DNA of 64,000 bases from Paraburkholderia caballeronis (GCF_900104845.1 NZ_FNSR01000001.1:620001-684000), one strand, 5' to 3'. Numbered from the stretch's first letter, positions 7,915 to 17,530 are shown. A program made the numbers and translations. Notes: generated from the sequence alone by a model not told the origin.

Positions 7915-9177
7915 TCAGTCCGGCAGCAGCCGTTCGCCGGCGAACAGTTGCGCGACCGTCTCGCGCTCGCGCGCGACGTGCACGCGCGCGCCGTCGACCA
8001 TCACTTCCGCCGCGCGCGGACGCGTGTTGTAGTTCGAACTCATCGCAAAGCTGTACGCGCCCGCTGAGCGGATCGCGAGCAGATCGCCCGGCTCGATCGC
8101 GAGCGAGCGCGCGCGGCCGAGCCAGTCGCCGCTTTCGCACACCGGGCCGACGACGTCGTACACCTGCGGCGCGTCCGTGCGTTCGACCACCGGCTCGATC
8201 GCGTGATACGCGTTGTACATCGCCGGACGCGCGAGGTCGTTCATCGCCGCGTCGACGATCGCGAAGTTCTTCTCCGCGCCGGGCTTCAGAAACTCGACGC
8301 GCGTAAGCAGCACGCCCGCGTTGCCGACCAGCGAGCGGCCCGGCTCGAAGAACACTTCGCGTTGTCCGTGGCCGCGCTCCGCGATCCGGTCGAGCACGGT
8401 GCGCACGAAGTCGCCGATGTCCGGCGGCGTTTCGTCGTGGTAGCTGATGCCGAGGCCGCCGCCGACGTCGATGTGGTGGATCTGCGTGCCGTCCGCTTCG
8501 ATCTGCACGACGAGTTCGAGCAGCTTGTCGATCGCGTCGAGGTACGGCGCGATGTCGGTGATCTGCGAGCCGATGTGGCAGTCGATGCCGACCACCGCGA
8601 GGTTCGGCATCGCGGCGGCCGCGCGATAAGCGGCGCGCGCGTCGTCGAACGCGACGCCGAACTTGTTCGCCTTCAGCCCGGTCGAGATGTACGGATGCGT
8701 CTTCGGATCGACGTCCGGGTTCACGCGCAGCGACACCGGCGCCTTGCGGCCGACTTCGCCCGCGACGGCGTTCAGCCGGTCCAGTTCGGGAATCGACTCG
8801 ACGTTGAAGCACTTCACGCCCGCTTCGAGCGCGACGCGCATTTCTTCCGCGCTCTTGCCGACACCCGAAAACACGACGTTCTCCGCTTTGCCGCCCGCCG
8901 CGAGCACGCGCGCCAGCTCGCCGCCCGACACGATGTCGAAGCCCGCGCCGAGGCGCGCGAACAGGTTCAGCACCGCGAGGTTGCTGTTCGCCTTGACCGC
9001 GACATGGACCGACGCGCGGCGGCCCGCGCACGCGCCGGCATACGCGCGCCATGCGGCGGTGAGCGCCGCGCGCGAATACACGTACAGCGGGGTGCCGAAC
9101 TGCGTGGCGAGATCGACGGCGGACACGTTTTCGACGTGCAGTACGCCGTCGATGCGGTGAAATGCGGGTTGGGTCAT
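7915..9177 (-). CDS. lysA: Diaminopimelate decarboxylase
   Basis: PLP enzyme that decarboxylates meso-diaminopimelate to lysine, the last step of lysine synthesis. The PLP lysine is K62 in HVAVKANSN. The fold-type III landmarks VKCFNVES, HIGSQ, HIDVGGGLGISY and the active-site CESGDWLGR are all present. At 420 residues it is full length. It lies 9 bases downstream of the lptM stop, so the two form an operon, a common proteobacterial pairing. Confidence 0.96.
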   Translation of the reverse strand: MTQPAFHRIDGVLHVENVSAVDLATQFGTPLYVYSRAALTAAWRAYAGACAGRRASVHVAVKANSNLAVLNLFARLGAGFDIVSGGELARVLAAGGKAENVVFSGVGKSAEEMRVALEAGVKCFNVESIPELDRLNAVAGEVGRKAPVSLRVNPDVDPKTHPYISTGLKANKFGVAFDDARAAYRAAAAMPNLAVVGIDCHIGSQITDIAPYLDAIDKLLELVVQIEADGTQIHHIDVGGGLGISYHDETPPDIGDFVRTVLDRIAERGHGQREVFFEPGRSLVGNAGVLLTRVEFLKPGAEKNFAIVDAAMNDLARPAMYNAYHAIEPVVERTDAPQVYDVVGPVCESGDWLGRARSLAIEPGDLLAIRSAGAYSFAMSSNYNTRPRAAEVMVDGARVHVARERETVAQLFAGERLLPD

Positions 9178-9186
9178 GCGAAGGTC

Positions 9187-9501
9187 TTATTCGGTTGGCT
9201 TCGTGCCCGACGCCGGTTGCGGCTGGGCAGTGGACGAAGGCGTCGTGGTCAGTTCGTCGTCCGGCGACAGTGACAGCGGCGTGCCGGACGTGTCCGGCAC
9301 CGAGCCGACCGGCTCCGACGCGGTCTCGGGCGTCGGCTTCACGTTGCCGGGTTGCGGCTGGGCCGGGAAGTTGGGTTTCGGCGGCAGCGGCGGAACGGTC
9401 GGCATGTACAGCGGGCCGCGCTGGCCGCAGCCCGCGAGCGTGCCGGCAGCGACAATCGCTAAAGCCGCTACAATCGCGCTCATCCTGAAACTGACACGCA
9501 T
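9187..9501 (-). CDS. lptM: Small lipoprotein LptM (YifL-like), LPS translocon maturation chaperone
   Basis: Short outer-membrane lipoprotein of 104 residues. The signal peptide ends in the lipobox LAGC with the lipidated cysteine at C25, immediately followed by the family signature CGQRGPLYMP. In enterobacteria LptM helps the LptD/LptE assembly mature; that role is family knowledge, not seen here. The remainder is proline-rich and probably disordered. The start at 9501 has AGGGA upstream; the internal methionine at residue 7 has its Shine-Dalgarno too close. Only 35 bases separate it from the divergent cyaY start. Confidence 0.85.
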   Translation of the reverse strand: MRVSFRMSAIVAALAIVAAGTLAGCGQRGPLYMPTVPPLPPKPNFPAQPQPGNVKPTPETASEPVGSVPDTSGTPLSLSPDDELTTTPSSTAQPQPASGTKPTE

Positions 9502-9536
9502 GATTGTCCCTGAATGATTAACCGGTGGAGTTTAGC

Positions 9537-9854
9537 ATGAGCGACAGTGACTACCTGGCCCGCGCGGAGGCCGTGCTGGCGGCGGTCGAGCGCGCCGTCG
9601 ACGACGCGGACGCGGACATTGAACTGGAGCGCAGCGGCAATGTGCTGACGCTCGAATTCGAGAACGGCACGAAGATCATCGTGAATCTTCAACCGCCGAT
9701 GAGCGAGATCTGGATCGCCGCGAAGGCGGGCGGTTTCCACTACCGCTACGTGGACGGCGAATGGCGCGACACGCGCGGCGGCACCGAGTTTTTCGCGTCG
9801 CTGTCGCGCTACGCGACCGAGCAGGCCGGCGAGCCGGTGACGTTCGCACCCTGA
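9537..9854 (+). CDS. cyaY: Iron-sulfur cluster assembly protein CyaY (frataxin)
   Basis: Bacterial frataxin that binds iron and modulates the cysteine desulfurase in Fe-S cluster assembly. The acidic first helix ([24 protein letters not shown]) and the sheet motifs [35 protein letters not shown] and DTRGGTEFF are canonical. The start [10 protein letters not shown] gives 105 residues; GTGGAG lies upstream. It diverges from lptM-lysA and converges on mrcA with a 33-base gap. Confidence 0.95.
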   Translation: MSDSDYLARAEAVLAAVERAVDDADADIELERSGNVLTLEFENGTKIIVNLQPPMSEIWIAAKAGGFHYRYVDGEWRDTRGGTEFFASLSRYATEQAGEPVTFAP

Positions 9855-9887
9855 GCCCGGCCGCCGTTCCCCTCTCTTCGTGCGGCG

Positions 9888-12287
9888 TCAGTGTCCGCCG
9901 CGGAAGAGATTCATGATGTCCTCCTTCTCCTGCGCATTGACTTCCGCGGGCGGCGTGTCCGATGCGCCGTTCGCGTCGAGCGCCGCCTGGCTCACGCCGA
10001 CCGTCGCGACGAAACCGTGGCCCGGCGTGAGGTTCGCGAAATACAGCTCGTCGCCGAGCGACACGATGCCGTCCGCCATCGCCGGCTTGTAGTCGGGCAC
10101 GCCGTTCAGCGCCTTTGCCATGTAGTCGATCCACACCGGCAGCGCGAGGCCGCCGCCGGTCTCGCGGTCGCCGAGGCTGCGCGGATTGTCGTAGCCCATC
10201 CATGCGATCGCGGTGAGCGTGTGCTGATAGCCGGCGAACCACGCGTCGCGCGAATCGTTCGTCGTGCCGGTCTTGCCCGCCAGGTCGGTGCGCTTCAGCA
10301 CGTTCGACTTCGCGCCGGTGCCGCGCTGCGCGACGCTCTGCAACAGGCTGTTCATCACGTACGCGTTGCGCGGGTCGATCGCATGCGGCGCGTTCTCGCC
10401 GGCGACGAGCGGATGCGCCTGCGCGACGACGATCCCGCGCTGGTCGGTGACTTCCGCGATCAGATACGGATTGATCCGGTAGCCGCCGTTGGCGAACACC
10501 GAATACGCGCCGGCCATCTGCAACGGCGTGACGAGGCCCGCGCCGAGCGCCATCGGCAGATACGCGGGATGCCGGTCCGCGTCGAAGCCGAAGCGCGTGA
10601 TGTACTGCTGCGCGTACTTCGTGCCGATCTGGCTCAGGATGCGGATCGACACGAGGTTCTTCGACTTCTGCAACGCGGTGCGCATCGTCATCGGGCCGTC
10701 GAAGCCGCCGCCGTAGTTCTTCGGCTCCCACGGCTGGCCGCCCGTTTCGGCCGCGCTGAAGAAGAGCGGCGCGTCGTTGATGATCGTCGCCGGCCCGAGG
10801 CCCTTTTCGAGCGACGCCGAATAGATGAACGGCTTGAAGCTCGATCCCGGTTGACGCCAGGCCTGCGTCACGTGGTTGAACTTGTTCTTGTTGAAGTCGA
10901 AGCCGCCGACCAGCGCGCGGATCGAGCCGTCCTGCGGCACCACCGAGATGAACGCGCCTTCGATCTGCGGCAGTTGCGTGATCTGCCAGTCGCCGTCGTC
11001 GTCGCGCGCAAGCCGGATGATCGCGCCGGGCCGGATCCGCTGGTTCGGCTGCGCGCGCGGACCGAGCGCGAACTGCGCGAAACGCAGACCGCTGCCCTGC
11101 ACGGTCGCGACGTTGCCGTCGATGAACGCCGCCTGCACTTCCTTCGGATTCGCGGACGTGACGACCGCCGCGACGATCTCGCCGTTGTCCGGATGTTCGA
11201 GCAGCGCGTCGTCGATCGCCTGCTCGCGGTCGTCCGCGTCCGCCGGCAGGTCGATGAACGCCTCCGGCCCGCGGTAGCCGTGGCGCCGCTCGTAGTCCAT
11301 CAGCCCCTTGCGCAGCGCGCGGTACGCGACGCCCTGGTCCGCGGAGTCGATCGTCGTGACGACGTTCAGGCCGAGCGTGTACGCCTCCTCGCGGTACTGC
11401 GCGTACATCATCTGCCGGACCATTTCCGCGACGTACTCCGCGTGCACGCTGAACTCCTTGCCGGAGCCCTTCACGACGAGCGGCTGGCGCACGGCTTCGT
11501 CGTACTGCGCCTGCGTGATGTAGCCGAGTTCGAGCATCCGTTCGAGGATGTACGCCTGACGCACCTTCGCGCGCCGCGGGTTCACGATCGGGTTGTACGC
11601 GGACGGCGCTTTCGGCAGGCCGGCGAGCATCGCGCATTCGGCGAGCGTCAGGTTCTGCAGGTCCTTGCCGAAGTACACGCGCGCCGCGCTCGCGAAGCCG
11701 TATGCGCGCTGGCCCAGATAGATCTGGTTCATGTACACCTCCAGAATCTGGTCCTTGCTCAGCTTTGATTCGATCTTGTACGCAAGCAGCATCTCGTAGA
11801 TCTTGCGCGTGTAGGTCTTTTCGCTCGACAGGAAGAAGTTGCGCGCGACCTGCATCGTGATCGTGCTCGCGCCCTGCGTCGCGTGGCCGTTCGTCAGCGC
11901 GACGAAGCCGGCGCGCGCGATGCCGGTCAGGTCGACGCCGCCGTGATCGTAGAAGCGCGCGTCCTCGATCGCGAGCACCGCTTTTTTCAGGTTGTCCGGC
12001 ACGTCGCGGATGTGCACGACGTCGCGCCGCTCCTCGCCGAATTCGCCGATCAGCACGTGGTCGCGCGTGTAGATGCGCAGCGGCACCTTCGGCCGGTAGT
12101 CGGTGAGCGCGTCGAGCGACGGCAGGTTCGGCGTCGCGACGATCAGCGCGTAGCCGAGCACCAGCGCGACGGCGAGGAGGCCTGCGACGATCAGCCCGAC
12201 GAGGCCGAGCAGCAGCTTGATCCACCACGGCGTTTTGCGCTTCGGCGGAGGGGACGGCGGCACGGACGTTGGGGAGGATGCTTGCAT
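9888..12287 (-). CDS. mrcA: Penicillin-binding protein 1A (class A, transglycosylase/transpeptidase)
   Basis: Bifunctional peptidoglycan synthase anchored in the inner membrane. A Pro-rich cytoplasmic tail precedes one transmembrane helix (about 22-46). The glycosyltransferase domain follows with EDARFYDHGG at 108-117 and GASTITMQ near 139. An OB-like insertion then leads to the transpeptidase with the SxxK serine S482 (GSSFKPF), SKN at 542-544 and KTG at 672-674. All catalytic motifs are intact in 799 residues. It is divergent from the pilus operon, the classical location of ponA beside pilM. Confidence 0.96.
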   Translation of the reverse strand: MQASSPTSVPPSPPPKRKTPWWIKLLLGLVGLIVAGLLAVALVLGYALIVATPNLPSLDALTDYRPKVPLRIYTRDHVLIGEFGEERRDVVHIRDVPDNLKKAVLAIEDARFYDHGGVDLTGIARAGFVALTNGHATQGASTITMQVARNFFLSSEKTYTRKIYEMLLAYKIESKLSKDQILEVYMNQIYLGQRAYGFASAARVYFGKDLQNLTLAECAMLAGLPKAPSAYNPIVNPRRAKVRQAYILERMLELGYITQAQYDEAVRQPLVVKGSGKEFSVHAEYVAEMVRQMMYAQYREEAYTLGLNVVTTIDSADQGVAYRALRKGLMDYERRHGYRGPEAFIDLPADADDREQAIDDALLEHPDNGEIVAAVVTSANPKEVQAAFIDGNVATVQGSGLRFAQFALGPRAQPNQRIRPGAIIRLARDDDGDWQITQLPQIEGAFISVVPQDGSIRALVGGFDFNKNKFNHVTQAWRQPGSSFKPFIYSASLEKGLGPATIINDAPLFFSAAETGGQPWEPKNYGGGFDGPMTMRTALQKSKNLVSIRILSQIGTKYAQQYITRFGFDADRHPAYLPMALGAGLVTPLQMAGAYSVFANGGYRINPYLIAEVTDQRGIVVAQAHPLVAGENAPHAIDPRNAYVMNSLLQSVAQRGTGAKSNVLKRTDLAGKTGTTNDSRDAWFAGYQHTLTAIAWMGYDNPRSLGDRETGGGLALPVWIDYMAKALNGVPDYKPAMADGIVSLGDELYFANLTPGHGFVATVGVSQAALDANGASDTPPAEVNAQEKEDIMNLFRGGH

Positions 12288-12313
12288 ACGAACACCAGAA
12301 AAACAGTCCCGCG

Positions 12314-12345
12314 ATTATAGCCGCCCGGTTTCATGGCTTTCGCAA
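12314..12345 (-). promoter_or_regulatory. Probable mrcA promoter
   Basis: On the minus strand a perfect -10 box TATAAT (12319-12314) lies 26 bases upstream of the mrcA start codon. The best upstream element, TTGCGA, sits 20 bases before it, longer than the ideal 17. The rest of the 12288-12553 spacer shows no gene; a pilM promoter must also lie here but I could not pick one out. Confidence 0.45.
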
Positions 12346-12553
12346 CGCTTACGGTGCGGCGGATCGGCCGCGTGTCTGCCCGCGCACCGCCGCGCATACC
12401 GGAACTGTAGCCGCGCGGACCGCGCCGGCATAGCGGACGCCGCGCGGATCGGCCGTCCGGCCGAGTGTTCGCGGCCCGCGCCGATTCGCACAATGACTCC
12501 CGATGAACGCGCCCGAACGGTTCGGCGCGCGGCGTGCGAAAGGGAGAAACGCG

Positions 12554-13570
12554 ATGGAGCTTCGAAGCCCGCTATGGCCGGGCATGCGCCGCTTTGCGGC
12601 CGGCGCCGATGTGAGCGCGAGCGGCGTCACGCTCGTGGTGTTGAGCCGGCGCGCGCACGCGCGTGCGCCGGTGCGGATCGAATGGCTCGCGCATGCGCCG
12701 TTGCCGCGCGACGCGATGGCCGGCGCGGAGATCGTCGATCGCGTGGCGCTCGTCGCCGCGTTGCGCGACGTGTTCGGCCAGTTGCCGCGCGCGTGCGACG
12801 CGGCGCTGCTGCGTTGCGCGATGGCGCTGCCGGCCGGCGCTACGGTGGTCGCGTCGCTGCCGTTCGCGCACTTTCAGCCGGCTGCGCCGCTGGAATGCGC
12901 GGACGGCGAGATGCGGCTCCTGGCTGCGCTCGAACCGGCCGTGCTCGCCGAGGCGGAGCGGATCGCCGGCGTCGAGCGGCACGAACTGGCGGTGGACTGG
13001 TGCATCGATCCGCTGCGCGGTGCAGCCGAGGGTGCCGACGCACGCGACGCGCGCGCGTGCCGCGTGACGATCACGTCCGCGCCGCGCCAGCATCTCGAAG
13101 CGCGGATCGAATGCGCGGCGATGGCCGGCATCACGCTCTGCGCGATGGACGGCGACGCGCACGCGGCGCTGCGTGCGATGCGCTATGCGGCGTCGCTCGA
13201 ACTGTCGCCGGACGACGCGTATGTCGCGTTGTGGGTCGGGCCGGACGGCGTGCACGGCTGGTATCTCGCGGACGACCTCGTGGCACGCGAGATCCGTTAT
13301 CCGGCGCTCGAACACGCGGACCTCGTCGAGGCGTTGCGCGATCTGCTGAACGGTCAGCAGGCGGGCTGCGCGTTGATCGCGGGGGACCTGCGGATGCTGA
13401 GCGGCGCGCGCGTGTCGATGGCGGACATCGGCCGCGTGCTCGGTTGCCAGGTGTTGCCGTTCGAGTGCGCGACGTTCGCGGAAAAAGGGCAGACGCTGGC
13501 CGCGAATCTGCTGCACGAGCCGGCCTGCGCGGTGGCGTTCGGTCTTGCGCTGCGCGGGGTGAGCGAATGA
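12554..13570 (+). CDS. pilM: Type IV pilus assembly ATPase-fold protein PilM-like
   Basis: Actin-like cytoplasmic protein of the type IV pilus alignment subcomplex; family members bind the N-terminal tail of PilN. The N-terminal half contains VSASGVTLVVLSRR and a long region around EMRLLAALEPAV matching the PilM/HofM family in order and size (338 residues). Sequence similarity is modest, so the call leans on the operon pilM-N-OP-Q beside ponA and aroK. The start at 12554 was chosen for AGGGAG seven bases upstream; an ATG 51 bases earlier has none. The stop overlaps pilN by ATGA. Confidence 0.82.
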   Translation: MELRSPLWPGMRRFAAGADVSASGVTLVVLSRRAHARAPVRIEWLAHAPLPRDAMAGAEIVDRVALVAALRDVFGQLPRACDAALLRCAMALPAGATVVASLPFAHFQPAAPLECADGEMRLLAALEPAVLAEAERIAGVERHELAVDWCIDPLRGAAEGADARDARACRVTITSAPRQHLEARIECAAMAGITLCAMDGDAHAALRAMRYAASLELSPDDAYVALWVGPDGVHGWYLADDLVAREIRYPALEHADLVEALRDLLNGQQAGCALIAGDLRMLSGARVSMADIGRVLGCQVLPFECATFAEKGQTLAANLLHEPACAVAFGLALRGVSE

Positions 13571-14235
13571 CGCGGACTTCATGGCCGGTCCGTCGCGGGA
13601 TCAGCGGCTTCAATCTGCTGCCGTGGCGGCGCGACGAAATGCGACGACTGCGCCGGCGGCGCGCGCTCGAATGGTTCATTGCGGCGCTGCTCGGCTGCGC
13701 GTGCGCCGCGCCGCTCGCGGGCTGGCATCTGTGGCAGCGGATGCGGATCGACGGCGAACGGCAGGCTATCGAGCGGTCGCTTGCGCCGCTTCGCCCGATG
13801 CTCGCCGCGCGTCGGGCGCTGGTCCGCGAGGCCCGCGAGCGCGACGCGCGGGCCGCGGCGGCGCGCGAACAGGCGAAGCCGCTCGCGCGCGTGTTCGCGC
13901 TGCTCGACGGACTCGGCGCGGCGAACATCGATGGCGTTTCGCTGCATCAGGTCGTCCACCGCGCGCATGAAACCGGATTGCAGGCGAGCGCGCGCGACGA
14001 GGCGGCGACCGCCGCATGGCTCGCGTGGCTGCGCGCGTTGCCGGACGTCGAGGCCGTGTCGGTGAGCGAACTGAAGCGGGGGCCGGCTGGCGGCGGAACG
14101 CGTGGGGACGCGCGGCCGGAGGAGCCGTTGCAGTTGACGGCGCGCGTCGTGTGGGCCGGTGCGTCTGCCGACGCTGCCCGGGCAGCGGTTCCGGCGGCGA
14201 AGGCCGGGGCGGCCGGCCGAAGGAGCGTCCAATGA
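13567..14235 (+). CDS. pilN: Type IV pilus inner-membrane protein PilN
   Basis: Bitopic inner-membrane protein linking cytoplasmic PilM to periplasmic PilO. It begins with the family hallmark FNLLPWR (residues 15-21), the PilM-binding tail, then a transmembrane helix (about 35-53) and a periplasmic coiled-coil region rich in Arg and Ala (61-110), before a small ferredoxin-like domain. At 222 residues it is normal length. It is coupled to both neighbours by 4-base ATGA overlaps. Confidence 0.88.
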   Translation: MTRTSWPVRRGISGFNLLPWRRDEMRRLRRRRALEWFIAALLGCACAAPLAGWHLWQRMRIDGERQAIERSLAPLRPMLAARRALVREARERDARAAAAREQAKPLARVFALLDGLGAANIDGVSLHQVVHRAHETGLQASARDEAATAAWLAWLRALPDVEAVSVSELKRGPAGGGTRGDARPEEPLQLTARVVWAGASADAARAAVPAAKAGAAGRRSVQ

Positions 14236-15134
14236 GCGACGCGATGATCAGGCGTGTTGGCGGGATGGGGCCGCGGTTTTCGGCGGGTAGCTGGCTACGA
14301 GGCTGGATGCCGCTATACGCGTGGAGCGCACGCCGTCGCATGGCCGTTGCGGCCGCGATCGCGACAGCTTCGTGCGTGCTGGCCGCCGTCGAATGCGTAA
14401 CGACCGACGTTGCGGGTCTCGCTCATGCCGAAGCCGCGCTGGCCGACGCGCGGCACAGCCTTGCCGACGCGCAACAGGCGCAGCGCGAGCTTCCCGCCTT
14501 GACGCGGCGGGCCGCCGCGTCCGCAGTTCCCGGTGGCAAGCCCATCGGCGGCAGTTCCGCGGACGATACGCGCCGCGTGTCGGAACTGGCGGCGGCGAGC
14601 GGAATTTCGCTGATGTCGGTCGAACCCGGCGCGGCGGCCGCCCACGGCGACGAATCGTTCCGCGCGCTGAAGCTGGTCGCGCAGGGCGACTTCGCGCGGT
14701 TGCGCGGGTTCCTGCTCGCGCTGGCGAGCGCGCCCACGCTGATCGTTCCGGCCGAGATCGCGGTGAAGCGCAGCGGTTCGGGGCTGTCGATTGCCATGAC
14801 GTTGTCGGTGTTCGACTCGCTGCCCGCGCTGGCGGATATCGGCCGGCGTCCAGGTGAGCCAGGTGAGCCAGGTGAGCCGTCGCCGTCCGATCCGTTCGCG
14901 GCGATCCACGCCGGCGGACCGGTTGCCCCAGATGACGCGCTGCGCCTCGTGGGACTGATGCAGGATCGCGCCCATGCGATCGCGTTGATCGAAACGCCGG
15001 ACGGCACCGACGCCGTGACGGCCGGCGGGCGGATCGAAGGCGGGCGGGTCACGCGCATCGCTGCGACCGGCGTGACGCTCGCGAGCAACGGCGGCGCGGC
15101 CCGCGAGCTGAACTGGACGGAGGTCGCGCGATGA
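14232..15134 (+). CDS. PilO-PilP fusion protein of the type IV pilus alignment complex
   Basis: Three hundred residues with two parts. Residues 1-200 look like PilO: a transmembrane helix (about 36-54), a periplasmic coiled coil (about 63-92) and a ferredoxin-like domain. Residues 219-300 look like PilP: DPFA, then LVGLMQDRAHAIALIETPDG, AVTAGGRIEGGRVTRIAATGV and NWTEV, the beta-domain that contacts the secretin. The parts are joined by a Pro-Gly-Glu repeat. Free PilP is normally a lipoprotein; here no lipobox exists and the PilO helix supplies the anchor. There is no separate pilP in the operon. The gene overlaps pilN and pilQ by four bases each. Confidence 0.8.
   Translation: MSDAMIRRVGGMGPRFSAGSWLRGWMPLYAWSARRRMAVAAAIATASCVLAAVECVTTDVAGLAHAEAALADARHSLADAQQAQRELPALTRRAAASAVPGGKPIGGSSADDTRRVSELAAASGISLMSVEPGAAAAHGDESFRALKLVAQGDFARLRGFLLALASAPTLIVPAEIAVKRSGSGLSIAMTLSVFDSLPALADIGRRPGEPGEPGEPSPSDPFAAIHAGGPVAPDDALRLVGLMQDRAHAIALIETPDGTDAVTAGGRIEGGRVTRIAATGVTLASNGGAARELNWTEVAR
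14850..14876 (+). repeat. Three tandem copies of a 9-base repeat in the PilO-PilP linker
   Basis: The unit CCAGGTGAG is repeated exactly three times and encodes Pro-Gly-Glu three times (residues 207-215) at the junction of the PilO-like and PilP-like domains. Because the unit is a multiple of three, gain or loss of copies changes linker length without breaking the frame. Confidence 0.9.
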
Positions 15135-16813
15135 CGGCGGCCCGACGATACACGGCGGCCGCGATCGCGCTCTGCTGCGCGGCGCTTGCCCGCATGGCCG
15201 ATGCCGCCGTTCCGCCGCCGCTTCCCGCGTGGTCGATCGCAAGCGGCGGCGCGGATGCGGGCTACAGCGCGCCGCCGTTGCCGGACGGCGGCGTTCCGGC
15301 GGCGACGAACGGCTGGGCCGCGAATCCGTTCGATAGCGGCGGTGCGACGCCGCTGGCGGATCGGCCCGCGACCGACGACGCAACGGCCGGCCAGCCCGGC
15401 TCGCCGGGCCTGTCGCTGCCGGAGCCGGGCGACGACGCGGCGGCGCGCAACGCGGTATCCACGGAACGCCCGGAAACCGGCGCGTCCGCGTCGAAACCGC
15501 CGCCGGCGAGCGCGAGCGAACCGCTCGAAGGGCCGCCGGTGCCGCTTCGCGCGCCGCCGCGTCTGTCCAGCGGCGACGGCGCGTCCGCGGACGCCGCCGG
15601 CCTGCCGCCCGACCGTCCGATCACGCTGAACTTCCAGCGCGCGGATTTGACCGCCGTGCTGCATGCGTTCGCGCAGTTCACGAAGCTGAACATCGTCGCG
15701 AGCGAGCGCGTGCGCGGGCAGGTGACGCTGCGGCTCGACCGCGTGCCGTGGCGCACCGCGTTCGATCTGCTGCTGGAGGTGAACGGCCTCGCGATGGAGC
15801 GGCACGGCGACGTGATCTGGGTGACGCCGGCCGCCGAACTGGCGGCGCGCGAGCGTCAGCGGTTCGAGGCGCACGCGCGCGCCGCGGAACTCGAACCGCT
15901 CGCGAGCCGCAGTTTCCAGTTGCATTACGCGCGCGCCGAGGATTTGCGCAAGCTGCTGACCGGCTCCGGCAACCAGCGCGCGCTATCGAAACGCGGCGGC
16001 GCGGTCGCGGACGCGCGCACGAATCTGCTGTTCGTCACCGATCTGCCCGCGCGGCTCGACGAGATCGCGCGCCTCGTCGAGCTGCTCGACCAGCCGGCGC
16101 GACAGGTGCTCATCGAGGCGCGCATCGTTGAGGGCGATCGCGGGTTGTCGCAGGAACTCGGCGTGCGGCTCGGCGTGTCGCCGACCGGCGACGGCACGGC
16201 GCGCGGCGTGCACGGCGGCACGGACGGCACCGCGTACGACCTGTCGGCCGGCCCGCTGTCCGGTTTCGGCGCGGCGCAACTCGGGCTCACGCTGCTCGCC
16301 GCGCGCGCGACGCGGCTGCTCGACGTCGAACTGAGCGCGCTGGAGGCCGAGGGGCGCGGGCGGGTCGTGTCGAGTCCGCGCGTCGTAACCGCCGACCGCA
16401 CGAAGGCGATCGTCGAGCAGGGGACCGAACTGCCGTATCAGGCGAAGGTCGCGCAGGGCGTGTCGGGCGTGCAGTTCCGCCGCGCGAGCCTGAAACTGGA
16501 GGTGGAGCCGCAGATCACGCCGGACGGCTGCGTGATCCTCGACCTCGACGTCGCGAAGGACAGCGTCGGCCAGCAGACCGAGGCGGGGCCGGCGATCAAC
16601 ACGAAACACGTGCAGACGCGCGTCGAGATCGAGGACGGCGGCACGGTGTCGATCGGCGGCATCGACGCGACCGACGATCGCGACGATGTGACGCGCGTGC
16701 CGCTCCTGGGCAAAATACCGGTTTTGGGCGCGCTGTTTTCGCATCGCACGCATCGGGACCAGCGCACCGAACTCGTCGTGTTCATCACGCCGCGCGTGGT
16801 GGCCGCGAATTGA
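15131..16813 (+). CDS. pilQ: Type IV pilus / DNA uptake secretin PilQ (HofQ-like)
   Basis: Outer-membrane secretin forming the channel for the pilus or for incoming DNA. A signal peptide ending near MADA is followed by about 130 residues of Ala/Pro/Gly-rich, probably disordered sequence. Next come an STN-type domain (about 162-215, [20 protein letters not shown]), a secretin N1 domain and the secretin core, which ends with [17 protein letters not shown] and [11 protein letters not shown]. At 560 residues it is shorter than PilQ of Pseudomonas (over 700), and I saw no AMIN domains. It is the last gene of the pilM-N-OP-Q operon. Confidence 0.9.
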   Translation: MTAARRYTAAAIALCCAALARMADAAVPPPLPAWSIASGGADAGYSAPPLPDGGVPAATNGWAANPFDSGGATPLADRPATDDATAGQPGSPGLSLPEPGDDAAARNAVSTERPETGASASKPPPASASEPLEGPPVPLRAPPRLSSGDGASADAAGLPPDRPITLNFQRADLTAVLHAFAQFTKLNIVASERVRGQVTLRLDRVPWRTAFDLLLEVNGLAMERHGDVIWVTPAAELAARERQRFEAHARAAELEPLASRSFQLHYARAEDLRKLLTGSGNQRALSKRGGAVADARTNLLFVTDLPARLDEIARLVELLDQPARQVLIEARIVEGDRGLSQELGVRLGVSPTGDGTARGVHGGTDGTAYDLSAGPLSGFGAAQLGLTLLAARATRLLDVELSALEAEGRGRVVSSPRVVTADRTKAIVEQGTELPYQAKVAQGVSGVQFRRASLKLEVEPQITPDGCVILDLDVAKDSVGQQTEAGPAINTKHVQTRVEIEDGGTVSIGGIDATDDRDDVTRVPLLGKIPVLGALFSHRTHRDQRTELVVFITPRVVAAN

Positions 16814-16949
16814 CCCCAACCCCCGGCATGTCGCGCGCCGGTCCGCCGCGCGGACCGCGCAGACCGTCCGGGCCGGCCCGCGCGCTCGACAAGCGCGCCG
16901 CTTTGCCAGTAAGCTGCGGCACGAACGACAGCCGATTTATTCACAGGAA

Positions 16950-17504
16950 ATGCAGCAGGTGCGGGACGCAAACGCCAATGTTTTTTTCGTAGGGCTCATG
17001 GGCGCCGGCAAGACGACCGTGGGCCGGGCGGTCGCGCGCCGGCTTGAGCGCCCGTTCTTCGATTCGGACCACGAGATCGAGGAGCGCACCGGCGCGCGCA
17101 TCCCGGTGATCTTCGAACTCGAAGGCGAGGCGGGTTTTCGCGACCGCGAGGCGCAGGCCATCGACGAACTGACCGCGCGCGACGGGATCGTGCTCGCGAC
17201 CGGCGGCGGCGCGGTGCTGCGGCCCGAGAACCGCGCGGCGCTGAAGGAGCGCGGCGTCGTCGTTTATCTGCGCGCGAATCCGCACGACCTGTGGCTGCGC
17301 ACGCGGCGCGACAAGAACCGGCCGCTCCTGCAGATCGAAGACCCGAAAGCGCGCCTCGAAGCGCTGTACGCGGAGCGCGATCCGCTGTATCGCGAGATCG
17401 CGGACTTCATCATCGAAACCGGAAGGCCTTCGGTCAACGGGCTCGTCAACATGGTGCTGATGCAGCTCGACATGGCCGGCGTCGCGCGGGCCGCGGCGCG
17501 TTGA
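16950..17504 (+). CDS. aroK: Shikimate kinase
   Basis: Phosphorylates shikimate in the aromatic amino acid pathway. The Walker A motif GLMGAGKT is at residues 15-22. The shikimate-binding [11 protein letters not shown], the GFRDRE block, the [13 protein letters not shown] loop and the lid RDKNRPLL follow in family order. Its 184 residues are normal. It lies upstream of aroB with a 26-base gap, the standard aroKB arrangement after the pil operon. The 136 bases between pilQ and aroK show no other gene. Confidence 0.95.
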   Translation: MQQVRDANANVFFVGLMGAGKTTVGRAVARRLERPFFDSDHEIEERTGARIPVIFELEGEAGFRDREAQAIDELTARDGIVLATGGGAVLRPENRAALKERGVVVYLRANPHDLWLRTRRDKNRPLLQIEDPKARLEALYAERDPLYREIADFIIETGRPSVNGLVNMVLMQLDMAGVARAAAR

Positions 17505-17530
17505 ACTTCAAGTCAGTCATAATGCCGGGC

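Noticed and set aside
9891..11768. Plus-strand frame of 625 codons opposite mrcA
   Set aside because: Shadow of the penicillin-binding protein gene, without ribosome site or recognisable domain.
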